This document shows positions 36,217 through 44,461 of a stretch of 64,000 nucleotides of DNA, piece after piece. The position numbers and the translations under genes were made by a program. The notes beneath the pieces are model-generated. The model had not been told where the DNA came from, did no database searches, and was given only the letters and a program-made list of their open reading frames with translations. Every line of letters begins with the position of its first letter. Position 1 is the stretch's first letter. Source of the stretch: JBMNCQ01 sp049366715 (lineage in GTDB: Bacteria; Bacillota; Peptococcia; Peptococcales; BICA1-8); assembly GCA_049366715.1 (NCBI GenBank), contig JBMNCQ010000004.1, positions 1 through 64,000 on the forward strand. Direction: 5' to 3'.

Positions 36217-36418
36217 TAAAACGTTCCCCCCTGCCTGCAATATTAATTTTCTAATTACTGTTTTTCCTGACTCAGTGCTTTCTTAATTTTCACCGTTTCA
36301 TATCTTATTACCGCAACCGATGGCCCAGCACTTTATATTGTGGAAAAAATACGTTGCTGCCGTATCAAACCTAATAGAAAATTAATTGAATAGGGGCCGC
36401 ATGGCCCCTATTCATCCT

Positions 36419-37039
36419 TCAGTTAAAAATTTCCTGGGCAATTTTTAAGCCGTCACTGGCACTTTTCGCACAATAGTTAGCGCCCACATGTTTCATGACT
36501 ACTTCATCTATATAGTTTCCGCCAATGATAACTTTGGCTGCCAGTCCGGCCGCCCGGATTGCATCAATAGTTTCTTTCATAGCTTCCTGGCAGCCGGTCA
36601 AAAGTACACTCATACCTACCAGAGGCGCATTTGAAGTTTTGACTGCCTCCACAAACTTTTCTGTGGAAACATCTACGCCCAGATCGATGACATTATATCC
36701 CGCACCCTTTAATAACATAACGACAATATTCTTGCCTAAATCGTGGATATCACCTTTCACGGTACCGATTACGATATTTCCTTTATATTCACCATCTGCT
36801 TCAGTAAGATGGGGTTCTAAAATATCCATAGAATCCTTCATTATTTCGCCGCACATAACCAGTTCACTTAAGAAATAATCACCTGTTTCAAAACGATTAC
36901 CGACATCTGTCATTCCCTGCTGCAGTGAACTTACAATTTCTAAAGGAGCAACCCCGTTTTCCAAACGTTCTTTAACCAGAGCTAATACTTGCTCCTCTTC
37001 CAATTCCGCGATTGCTTTTGCTAAAGTATCCGTTGCCAT
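36419..37039 (-). CDS. Corrinoid protein (B12-binding methyl carrier), first copy
   Basis: 206-residue corrinoid protein with the cobalt-ligand motif GDIHDLGKNIVVMLL (about 100-114), GMSVLLTG and GGNYID, and a helical cap domain. The start at 37039 follows AAAAGGGGTG. It lies directly downstream of the UroD-type methyltransferase and a 56-residue protein. It is therefore the likely direct methyl acceptor of that enzyme, with methyl transfer on to tetrahydrofolate by the gene at 38580. Confidence 0.92.
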   Translation of the reverse strand: MATDTLAKAIAELEEEQVLALVKERLENGVAPLEIVSSLQQGMTDVGNRFETGDYFLSELVMCGEIMKDSMDILEPHLTEADGEYKGNIVIGTVKGDIHDLGKNIVVMLLKGAGYNVIDLGVDVSTEKFVEAVKTSNAPLVGMSVLLTGCQEAMKETIDAIRAAGLAAKVIIGGNYIDEVVMKHVGANYCAKSASDGLKIAQEIFN

Positions 37040-37094
37040 GCTTATTTTCACCCCTTTTTAGAATATGGGTCACAAACCCGAACATTTTCCCGTC

Positions 37095-37265
37095 TTAGCG
37101 CTGAACCCAGAACCAAATAAAGCCGTAAGCCAAACCTTCTAGTTTTTCCCATTCTATTTTGGCAACTGCCTCATTACCGGGAAATTCCCCCAACTCTTCC
37201 ATCTTTACATGCCAAGGCACCATAGTACCAGGTTCTGATACAAAATCTTTTTCTTTTTCCGACAT
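37095..37265 (-). CDS. 56-residue protein of the demethylation operon
   Basis: Small frame with a GAGGAGG ribosome site, 19 bp after the methyltransferase I gene and 55 bp before the corrinoid gene. The peptide starts MSEKEKDFVSEPGTMVPWHV and ends with an aromatic run, GFIWFWVQR. It has no cysteine and no membrane segment of normal length. The tight operon position and good initiation signal argue that it is real. It may be a small partner of the methyltransferase or corrinoid protein. I do not recognise a family. Confidence 0.7.
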   Translation of the reverse strand: MSEKEKDFVSEPGTMVPWHVKMEELGEFPGNEAVAKIEWEKLEGLAYGFIWFWVQR

Positions 37266-37284
37266 GGTAAGTACCTCCTCTTAT

Positions 37285-38451
37285 TTAATAATCGCCAAAC
37301 TCTCTGCCGGCTTCAACCATGGCTATTATATTCTCTACTTTGGCATCTCCCATAACGACTCCGCCGGGACTTAAAATAAACCCTCCGTCACCGGCTAATT
37401 CATCAATACTCTTCTTCACTTGTTCTTTTACCTGTTCCCGAGTACCATAAGTCAGTAGTGTAGTGGGCACACCACCACATAAACAGAACTTACCGCCTAA
37501 AATTTCTTTGGCTTTCTTAGGATCAGTGTTATCAATTTGGAAAATAATACTATGTTCAGGCAGTTCGGCAATTTTTTCAAGATATGGAGTCCAATCACCC
37601 TCTGCATAAAACAATGTCCGCTTGCCTTGGGACCACAAACCTTCAATAGTAGCCTTCCAGGTGGGCCAGTAGTAATTATCCCATTGGCTCGGGTTAAGGA
37701 ACGGATATGCTCCACGGTGTAAAGGTGCAAAACAAGGGAAGGTTTTATCTGTCATAACTGCTCCGGCAATAGCATGGGGCACAATAGCTTCACAGGCTGC
37801 TTTTATTTTCTCAGGCCGGCGGCGGAGGTCTAAAAGTATCCCTTTCATGCCCCGCAAAGCATCCCCCAGTGTATCAAAAGGTGCTTTTGTCATTCCCGTA
37901 TAAAAACGGGGCATACCAAATTCACCGGCCCACCTTGCATAAGTCCCCTCTTGGGCGCCGTAAAACATGGCAAAACCGGCCGCACTTTTAATCAAGGCCG
38001 CAGTGGCCCGAAAAGAGCCTGGCTCTGCAAACTCGGTACTAATCCTGGGCAAATATTTTGTTGTCAGCCATCCGGTAGGGTCAGCAATAAAGTCATCATA
38101 ATCTTCTGCCTTCATATGCTCTGCTTCATCATATTGGAAGGTAACATTTTCCTCCAGGCCGAACCCCGGGAACTTATATAATTTAGATCCCATGGCATCC
38201 CACATAGGCGGCCACCATAACGTAGGCCCGCCACCACACATATCCACATCAAGATCTTTGAGAAAATTGTCTTCTAATTCCCGACACTTTTCCATATCAT
38301 AAAAAACTTCTTGGAAAGTATAATCTGAATCCTTAATAATCCAATCACCTATTGAAAACATACTAATAGGAACTTTGTCCGGTTTTCCACAGTCCATAGC
38401 AGTGGTGAAACGATTTAACCTTTCCTGATAAAGGTTTGCCTTTTCATCCAT
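37285..38451 (-). CDS. Uroporphyrinogen-decarboxylase-family corrinoid methyltransferase (methyltransferase I)
   Basis: 388-residue UroD/MtaA-fold enzyme. Core family segments are present (VPISMFSIGDW near the start; CGGVPTTLLTYGTREQV and ILSPGGVVMGDAKVENI near the end). The HxC zinc-ligand pair of MtaA/MtbA appears replaced by acidic residues in FYAEGDW, while a later FCLCGG stays. In O-demethylases the substrate-specific methyltransferase I is of this superfamily, so removal of a methyl group from a methoxylated (often aromatic) compound is plausible. The substrate is not readable from sequence. Confidence 0.85.
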   Translation of the reverse strand: MDEKANLYQERLNRFTTAMDCGKPDKVPISMFSIGDWIIKDSDYTFQEVFYDMEKCRELEDNFLKDLDVDMCGGGPTLWWPPMWDAMGSKLYKFPGFGLEENVTFQYDEAEHMKAEDYDDFIADPTGWLTTKYLPRISTEFAEPGSFRATAALIKSAAGFAMFYGAQEGTYARWAGEFGMPRFYTGMTKAPFDTLGDALRGMKGILLDLRRRPEKIKAACEAIVPHAIAGAVMTDKTFPCFAPLHRGAYPFLNPSQWDNYYWPTWKATIEGLWSQGKRTLFYAEGDWTPYLEKIAELPEHSIIFQIDNTDPKKAKEILGGKFCLCGGVPTTLLTYGTREQVKEQVKKSIDELAGDGGFILSPGGVVMGDAKVENIIAMVEAGREFGDY

Positions 38452-38579
38452 AACATCTTTCCTCCTTGTTTTCCGTTTAAAAGGCCCTTTCGCCTTAGGC
38501 CGCTAAATTTTTCACCGCCCTCCCTAAAAATATAAAGATTGTCGTCATACATACCTTTTATCTTTCTTTTTATATTTTC

Positions 38580-39377
38580 TCAGCCTTCTAAAATATCACT
38601 CCGGTACGCTTTAAGATAGTTTCTGCCATAACGGTCATTCCCTAACAGAAGATTAGTCGTTGTTACGGCGGTCATGGTTTTTCCATCAAGGGGATCAAGA
38701 ATAGCAGCGTCCATCCCAAATGCCATACAGATCGTTAAAAAATGACGGTTAATTATCTTTCTTTTCGGCATATTATAAGAAATATTACTGAGCCCGGATA
38801 CGGTTTTTACATTAAATAATTCTTTAATTTCCCTTATACATTGAAAGAACATGAGGGCATTCATATGGTCTACAGCAAGGGGGAGCACCAAGGGGTCAAT
38901 ATACAGATTATTTAAATCATAATTTTTTTGCGCCAAAGTCTCTATTAAGCGTTCTGTTATTTTAATTCTCTCTGCCGCGGTTTTAGGAATACCATTGTCA
39001 TCAGTAGTTAGACCAATTACCGGGCACCGGTATTCAACGACAATAGGTAAAATCCTTTCTATCCGGTCACTCTCTAGAGAAATGGAATTGATCATAACCT
39101 TACTTTTATCGCCTTTGGCTGCTTCCAAGCCTTTTCGGATTGTGGTTGCGGAAGTACTGTCCACACATAAAGGTATATCAGTCACTGCCTGAACAGTACC
39201 GACAAGCCATTCCATGTCATCAACTTCGTTGCATTGAGCGGTATTTAAATCCAAATAATGAGCTCCTCCTGCTGCCTGGCTTAAAGCCAGCTTTTGCACA
39301 GCTGCCGTATCTTTTTCATTGATCATTTGACGGACACTGGAAATTGCGCTGTTTAACTTCTCACCTATAATTAACAT
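38580..39377 (-). CDS. Methyltetrahydrofolate:corrinoid methyltransferase (methyltransferase II)
   Basis: 265-residue pterin-binding TIM barrel of the AcsE/MtgA/MtvA type. Motifs of the folate site are visible: YLDLNTAQCNEVD, LCVDSTSATTIRKGL, INSISLES and VSGLSNISYNMPKR. It moves the methyl group from the corrinoid protein to tetrahydrofolate. GGAGG precedes the ATG. It is first gene of the operon, whose promoter and HutC-type operator lie 160-220 bp upstream. Confidence 0.92.
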   Translation of the reverse strand: MLIIGEKLNSAISSVRQMINEKDTAAVQKLALSQAAGGAHYLDLNTAQCNEVDDMEWLVGTVQAVTDIPLCVDSTSATTIRKGLEAAKGDKSKVMINSISLESDRIERILPIVVEYRCPVIGLTTDDNGIPKTAAERIKITERLIETLAQKNYDLNNLYIDPLVLPLAVDHMNALMFFQCIREIKELFNVKTVSGLSNISYNMPKRKIINRHFLTICMAFGMDAAILDPLDGKTMTAVTTTNLLLGNDRYGRNYLKAYRSDILEG

Positions 39378-39541
39378 TTTTTAACCTCCATGGCTTTGGT
39401 TTCAGGGTCAGTAAGCTCCTTCACCCGGATCCTAAACAATCCGGTAAACCGGAAATATTCCGGAAAACACAATTCTTTCCTCCAGCATCCCTCCTTTTCC
39501 TTTTCCTGATCGCCAAGAACTGGGTACAAAAATTTGTATAG

Positions 39542-39553
39542 TTGTATATACAA
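39542..39553 (-). promoter_or_regulatory. HutC-type operator TTGTATATACAA
   Basis: Perfect 12-bp palindrome containing GT-A-TA-T-AC, the HutC/PhnF-class GntR operator pattern. It lies just downstream of the predicted transcription start. A further half copy, TTGTATA, is at 39534-39540. It is the likely binding site of the GntR protein at 31179-31964. Confidence 0.65.
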
Positions 39554-39565
39554 GCTCCTGACTTT

Positions 39566-39595
39566 ATCGTAACATAATCTGAATTTTTTAGTCAA
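39566..39595 (-). promoter_or_regulatory. Sigma-A promoter of the methyltransferase operon
   Basis: TTGACT (39590-39595) and TACGAT (39566-39571) on the minus strand, 18 bp apart, with the operator palindrome immediately downstream. The upstream stretch to 39776 holds no gene and marks the left border of the mobile element. Confidence 0.65.
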
Positions 39596-39776
39596 TACTG
39601 AAAACTCTTAATTTTCCTTATTGTTTTGTTAATTTTGCCCTTAAATAACAAAAAACAAGGCCGCCATTCACTGGCATGTGATAAGGAAGTAATCTCAAAT
39701 AATCATTGGATGGTCGGCAAACGGTATTGTAAATAGGCTGGCAGCAACAACAAACGTATTGGAGGCTAATACAGAT

Positions 39777-40111
39777 ATGAAAGAGATTACTTATTCACAG
39801 TCTGGAGACTACCTGTTGCCTTATTTGGCTTTGTCTGGAGCAGAACACGCCGCAATCGGCAAATATGGTATGCTGCGTCGTACCTACAACGTGGATTATA
39901 TGCAAAGCTATTATTATCAGGAAAATTATACACCCATCTTGCCAAAGTGGATTTACTGGCAAGGGAAATGGTTCAGGACATTATAAACCAAACCAGCAGA
40001 AAAATAAGTCTGCCGGATAAGGCAAACCAGCAGATGGAGTGGGTGGGCACGACGAACGAACTAAAGCATGAGGCCGAGGAAATCTTCCTCTGTCAAATCG
40101 TTTATAAATAA
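39777..40111 (+). pseudogene. tnpV: TnpV-family transposon protein, frameshifted
   Basis: Starts MKEITYSQSGDYLLPYLAL with GGAGG upstream, as in TnpV of Tn4451-type elements. The frame breaks near 39903-39907, where one base is missing. After the shift it reads LLLSGKLYTHLAKVDLLARE and continues to the family-typical end EAEEIFLCQIVYK with a stop at 40109. Intact relatives are about 110-120 residues and of unknown function. Confidence 0.85.
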
Positions 40112-40123
40112 AGCATAGTCTCG

Positions 40124-40161
40124 AAAGTACCTGTTGGATGATCAGCCAGCAGGTACTTTTT
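40124..40161 (+). terminator. Intrinsic terminator after tnpV, target of the group II intron
   Basis: Arms AAAGTACCTG / CAGGTACTTT (about 40124-40133 / 40150-40159) plus an inner TGG/CCA, then TTT. The intron 5' end begins three bases later. Confidence 0.8.
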
Positions 40162-40163
40162 CT

Positions 40164-40272
40164 GTGCGCGCCCAGCATGGACGCAATCTAGCGGGTGAAA
40201 GTCCCGAACACGCCCTAGTAGTGAGAAGTATATAGCTTAAGACAAGGGTGTCCGCCGTGAGGCGGAACCTGA
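40164..40272 (+). mobile_element. Group IIC intron, 5' fragment (domain I only)
   Basis: It begins GTGCGCGCCCAGCATGG and contains GGGTGAAAGTCCCGAAC and CAAGGGTGTCCGCC, the conserved domain I blocks of bacterial group IIC introns. Similarity stops after about 110 bases. The rest of domain I, the reverse transcriptase gene, and domains V and VI are missing, so the copy is dead. Insertion immediately behind a terminator stem is the known target preference of class C introns. Confidence 0.85.
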
Positions 40273-40462
40273 TCCTCTGATGTATTTTAAATTATACGGC
40301 AGCATAGTAAGTATTGAGTTTGCCGATCTCTCCCATGAACTATTTTGATGAGAGGTCAGTGGCAATCTCAACAAAAGACTGATCAGCAGCAATATAACCA
40401 GGATTATAGATGATATTAAGGCGGGGGCAGAGGAGAGACTGTGAGACACTCCCTCCCACCTG

Positions 40463-41163
40463 TTATTTTATCGCTTCTTCCAGAGTCATGTCGATGCACA
40501 TCCCGCACGTTTTGATGTATTCAAATGTATCCGAGACAGAACGGAGCTTCTTTCTAACTCTTGCTATCAAACACCAAACAGCGTAATTCTCAGGCATGCT
40601 ATCCTTTTCGTCGGTCCAGACATGCCTGTAAATCTATGGGTATATACCCGACCAATTCTTGAAAGCAACAGGTGAAGCAGGTCGAATTCCTTTCGGGTTA
40701 ATTTGATCTCCGTACCTTTTACGAAAAGCTTTCTATACTCGATACAAATAAAGATGTCATGGTATGTAATGATGGTTAAAGGCTGCTCGGCATGATGGTT
40801 CAGGACAGTGTATCGCCGAATCAGCGCCGTCCCACTCGCTATTCCTTCTTTAAGAGTGGGAGGGTAGGGTAAATATTCATCGCCACCGAGTTGGATAGCT
40901 TCTAACTTCTCGGAGGCACTGTAGGTTGTTGAAAAAACCAATATTGGCATCGGCTTCATATCACGCATCAGCTTCAGGTAAGGCAGATACTCTATACCAT
41001 CTGCGACAATTAGAACGAGAAGGAAATTATTTTTATTAAGTAGCTCCCATGCATCCGGCATAGATTTTACCATTTTTATAAACACGTGATGTTTTAACCA
41101 TTCTTTTTGTGCCGCTTCAAATCTATGGTGATTATTTTCTACCCTTAATATCCACTTTCCCAC
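40463..41163 (-). pseudogene. Response-regulator transcription factor, frameshifted
   Basis: A GTG start at 41163 follows AAGGAGG. The receiver-like N terminus (KWILRVENNHHRFEAAQ) looks diverged, with no clear phospho-acceptor Asp at the usual strand end. The OmpR-type winged helix starts at GTEIKLTRKEFDLLHLLLSR. Near 40640 the frame shifts; the other frame continues QIYRHVWTDEKDSMPENYAV and LIARVRKKLRS to a stop at 40463. A second slip seems present in the normally conserved YIKTVRGVGY end. It was probably once the regulator of cargo genes and is now inactive. Confidence 0.75.
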
Positions 41164-41275
41164 AACACACCTCCTTATAAATGATTTAATCTTTTTTCTT
41201 CTCATGTAAGCACCGGCCTTTCCATTCAATCTGTCATTGTGATTGCGGAATAGACGACAAAAGCATCGTCATTTT

Positions 41276-42321
41276 TCAACTCCTCCTCAGTTTGCCGGGC
41301 GCAGTAAAAGGAACAGTGTTTTTGGGGGTTGGGGACAATATTGGCTCTATTTCATTAAAAATGGTTAGGCTGTCCGAAAAGCTGGTTTCCGCAAAGTCCC
41401 CCATGACAACACAAATATATGTCCGCCCATTTATGGTAGCCGCTGAAACAAGGCAGGAGCCGGCATTTTCACTATTGCCTGTTTTAAGTCCGACAGCATA
41501 GGAATAATAGTATGGGCTATCAGGGTTTAGCAGTTTGTTCGTATTAAGATAAGTAACTTCCCGCCCATTAATCCATGTATCGCATATCTTGTAGCTGCCC
41601 ATAATTTCAGACAGAACATCATTGTCTAAACACACTTTTGCTATCTGGGCGAGATCAATGGCGGTTGTATACTGTCCCTCCGCATCATAACCGTCAGGGC
41701 TTATAAAATTAGAAGAAGTTGCTCCAACTTCCTTTGCTTTCTGATTCATCTCATTGACAAACACTTTAACAGCCTGTTGCATTGAAAGGCCGTCTTCACC
41801 GGCTATCCTTTTTCCAACATCCACAGCGAGTGTATAGGCAGCGTCATTGCCGGAGGGGAGCAACAGAGCGACTAGAAGTTGTTTGACCGTCAGCGTATCC
41901 CCATGATTAAGCCATGCTCTGGAAGAATCAGAGGCAATCAGGTCTATCTCCGAACCAACTGTAAACATATCATCAAGAGAGCAATAATCTAAGACTGTTA
42001 AAGCTGTAAGCATTTTGGCTGTACTAGCCGGAGCAATATGTTCATCGCTATTTTTCTGATAGAGCGCAGAATTGGAATCAACATTTAGTACATAGGCGTT
42101 TGTTGCCATAATATCTACTGAAATATTTTCAATGTCCTCTACGTGGGTAGAATCTACCTCTCCTGTGGTCGGAGGCATGGCGGCTGTTCCGATGCGCTCG
42201 GTGTCGATGATGAAGTTGTCGGCGTGGTCGTACTCCTATTATGCGTATTGCTGCTATCGCTGCAAGCAGCGAGGGAAAGTGCGAGAAAAAGCACCAAAGT
42301 GAGCGCGATTAGCTTTTTCAT
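41276..42321 (-). pseudogene. D-alanyl-D-alanine carboxypeptidase lipoprotein, frameshifted in the linker
   Basis: From 42321 the first frame encodes a lipoprotein signal (MKKLIALTLVLFLALSLAAC) and a Ser/Thr linker. It runs into a stop near 42151. The second frame, entered near 42180, carries the whole catalytic domain: ASTAKMLTAL (SxxK serine and lysine), SGND (SxN-type motif) and KTGNSENAG (KTG triad). The active site is complete, so a single indel, or a sequencing error, separates export signal from enzyme. It would trim peptidoglycan stem peptides, VanY-like in role. Promoter and operators are at 42428-42482. Confidence 0.8.
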
Positions 42322-42427
42322 CTGAAATCCTCCTTGTTAACATTTTGACATTTATTTTTATCGTATGGGCTTCATCAGCCGTCCTCGTATCCTCTCGTAA
42401 AACAGGTATTCGCATTGTCATGCTGCA

Positions 42428-42482
42428 ATTATTGCAAAGCAATCTGTATTTCCCCTGTAGCCAACCTGTAGTTTGTCTGTAG
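42428..42482 (-). promoter_or_regulatory. Promoter with four CTACAG-type operator repeats (carboxypeptidase gene)
   Basis: On the plus strand CTGTAT/CTGTAG hexamers start at 42444, 42455, 42466 and 42477, an exact 11-bp period. On the minus strand the last is followed by ATTGCTT, TGC and the -10 AATAAT (42428-42433). The -35 region is replaced by the repeats, as at OmpR-type activated promoters. Confidence 0.8.
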
Positions 42483-42490
42483 CGGCGAGT

Positions 42491-42526
42491 AATAAAAAAA
42501 GACCGACAGGAATAACCCCGTCGGTC
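42491..42526 (-). terminator. Terminator after the sugar-binding-type protein gene
   Basis: GACCGAC/GTCGGTC-based stem (42501-42510 / 42516-42526) followed by TTTTTTTATT on the minus strand. It lies directly upstream of the operator block; the same arrangement occurs at 47507-47583. Confidence 0.85.
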
Positions 42527-42651
42527 AAAAGGATAAAGTATGGTTGCAGAGGTGTGGTTGATCAATAACAAAACGGCTAATACATTTAATATTCTTACAT
42601 GTTGCCACCACAGCGCGTATCGCCAACTTAGTCAAGAGAGTATTAAATACG

Positions 42652-43632
42652 TTATTTTTTAGCTAGTGTGTCGGCAGTCATCAGAGAGATGCTCCGCAGG
42701 TTGAGCAGTCTGTTTTCCGGATCGTCATACTTAACCTCAACGCCGTTAGCCAGCTCAAAGCAGACATCCAACATATTTTTAGCGGCGATGACGTTGTCCT
42801 GATAGGTAGACGCTTTCATCTTGCCGTTCACTATGTTTTGCTGTGCCAGCACGTTGGTGCCGCCAGCGCCCAATACGATTATATCCGGATAATTGTCGCC
42901 CAACGCCGTAATTGCCGCATTCGCCAGAGCGTCGTCCATACATGCAATTACGTTCATGTCGTTGATCAATCCGCTGGAGATCCAGTTCCCGACAATAGCC
43001 TGAGCTTCGGTGGCAGACCAGTTGTTCGCTACGCCGGCGGCGACAAATACTGCGGAGGCACAAGTCTCCGATATGCCTGCCCGGCGACTCATCATCAGGG
43101 AATCGCTGTCCCCCGCGATATAGCCGATTTTCACCTCTTTGATGGCTCCCTTATCAAGCAGACCCTGAAGATAGCTGCCGAGCACCCTGCCGTGATCGGC
43201 CTGGTCTATGACAGTTCGAACGTTATAGTTCGTTGCGTCGACTATAAACTCATCGATAATCAGCGGAATATCAGCGTTAACGACAGCGTCGCACGCAACA
43301 CCGATAGACTGTCCATCGACTGGGCGAATGATAATGACGTCGCAGTTTTGAGAGATGAGGTTTTCGACATCTGTAATCTGTCGCTCGGCATCGCCTTCGG
43401 CGCTGGTGAAGATTAACTCCACCCCTTCCAGCGTCTCAGCGTATGTCTCGTAGCTGCCGCGCATGTTCATGTTGATCTCATCCGAAACCGGCATTGCGAA
43501 CCCGATTTTTATGGATTTCGGATCGGTACTGGATTTACTTGGTTCGGGGTTCGTCCTATTTGACGTGCACCCAGCGACGATTGTCATTAATAACAAAGCG
43601 CAGCTTATTAAGGCTAGTGTTCGTTTCATCAT
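42652..43632 (-). CDS. RbsB-like periplasmic-binding lipoprotein
   Basis: 326-residue sugar-ABC-type binding protein (peripla_BP_4 fold). The signal ends MTIVAGC. Typical segments are IKIGFAMPVSDE at the start of the domain, CDVIIIRPVDGQSI and VIACMDDALANAAITALGD. No sugar permease or RbsA-like ATPase lies nearby. It follows two MacB-type ABC pairs, so it may be a ligand sensor or an accessory of the envelope-stress module rather than part of a sugar importer. AAGGAGAATG precedes the start. Confidence 0.85.
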   Translation of the reverse strand: MMKRTLALISCALLLMTIVAGCTSNRTNPEPSKSSTDPKSIKIGFAMPVSDEINMNMRGSYETYAETLEGVELIFTSAEGDAERQITDVENLISQNCDVIIIRPVDGQSIGVACDAVVNADIPLIIDEFIVDATNYNVRTVIDQADHGRVLGSYLQGLLDKGAIKEVKIGYIAGDSDSLMMSRRAGISETCASAVFVAAGVANNWSATEAQAIVGNWISSGLINDMNVIACMDDALANAAITALGDNYPDIIVLGAGGTNVLAQQNIVNGKMKASTYQDNVIAAKNMLDVCFELANGVEVKYDDPENRLLNLRSISLMTADTLAKK

Positions 43633-43703
43633 TGTTCATTCTCCTTTATTCTTAATTATTAGAACTCTCTTAGCTAAGGTAACAGTCTGCGCTATGACAA
43701 TGC

Positions 43704-44450
43704 TTAGCTACGATACAAGGAATCGTTTCCATACAATGGCCCGCCTTCACCGTAACGAGGAGAGTTTTCGCGGTATTCCGTGCCGGACAGAAGTTTTCCC
43801 GCGCGAATCCCGATGACTTCATCGGCAATGGCGGTTACGTTTTCCGAATGGGTGACGATAATCACGCATTTGCCGTCCTCATGCGCCAAACGGGTAAAGA
43901 TATTGAGCACCGCGCCCTCGGTTTCCGCGTCAAGGTTGCCCGTTGGTTCATCTGCGATAATCACGTCCGGGTTGTGAGATAAAGCCCGCGCAATGCCCAC
44001 GCGCTGCTGTTCGCCGCCCGAAAGGCAGAGGATTTTACGGTCTGCGGTTTCACGGTCAACGCCCATATTAGCAAGCAAGGCATAAGCCGCTTCCTTTTTT
44101 GCTTGTCGGTCGGTAATCCCGCTTTCACTGATGCTTATGGAAAGGGTGATATTATAGACCGCCGTGAAGTTCGTGAGGAGATTATAACCTTGAAAAATCA
44201 CGCCCACGCTTTTTGCGCGGTAATCATCCCGGTCAAGCTTTGACAGGCTCTTTCCCTCATAGTAAACGTCACCCTCCGTACACACGTCCAAGCCGGAAAT
44301 TAAGGACAGTAGAGTGGATTTCCCTGCGCCGGATTCCCCGATAATCGTATAGACTTTGCCGCTTTCAAAGGATGCGGTGATACCCTTTAAGACATAATCT
44401 GCACTTCCCTCGTAGCGGTAATATACGTCCGCGAGTTCTAAACATTTCAT
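43704..44450 (-). CDS. MacB/LolD-type ABC transporter ATPase (pair 2)
   Basis: 248-residue ATPase. Walker A GESGAGKST, signature LSGGEQQRVGIARAL, Walker B VIIADEPTGNLD and switch His in VIIVTHSE are all intact. The C terminus has an extra Arg/Gly/Tyr-rich tail of about 25 residues. It is encoded 11 bp after its short permease (44462). It powers export or peptide-resistance functions of the permease. It is closely similar to the ATPase at 45360, suggesting tandem duplication. Confidence 0.92.
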   Translation of the reverse strand: MKCLELADVYYRYEGSADYVLKGITASFESGKVYTIIGESGAGKSTLLSLISGLDVCTEGDVYYEGKSLSKLDRDDYRAKSVGVIFQGYNLLTNFTAVYNITLSISISESGITDRQAKKEAAYALLANMGVDRETADRKILCLSGGEQQRVGIARALSHNPDVIIADEPTGNLDAETEGAVLNIFTRLAHEDGKCVIIVTHSENVTAIADEVIGIRAGKLLSGTEYRENSPRYGEGGPLYGNDSLYRS

Positions 44451-44461
44451 CTGCCGCCTCC

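Noticed and set aside
39371..39595. 74-residue frame upstream of the methyltransferase II gene
   Set aside because: It starts upstream of the predicted transcription start, covers the promoter and operator, and overlaps the true start; no ribosome site or family features.
42444..42482. Four regularly spaced repeats considered as a CRISPR or satellite
   Set aside because: Units are 6 bp with 5-bp spacers and sit directly upstream of a -10 box; they are regulator binding sites.
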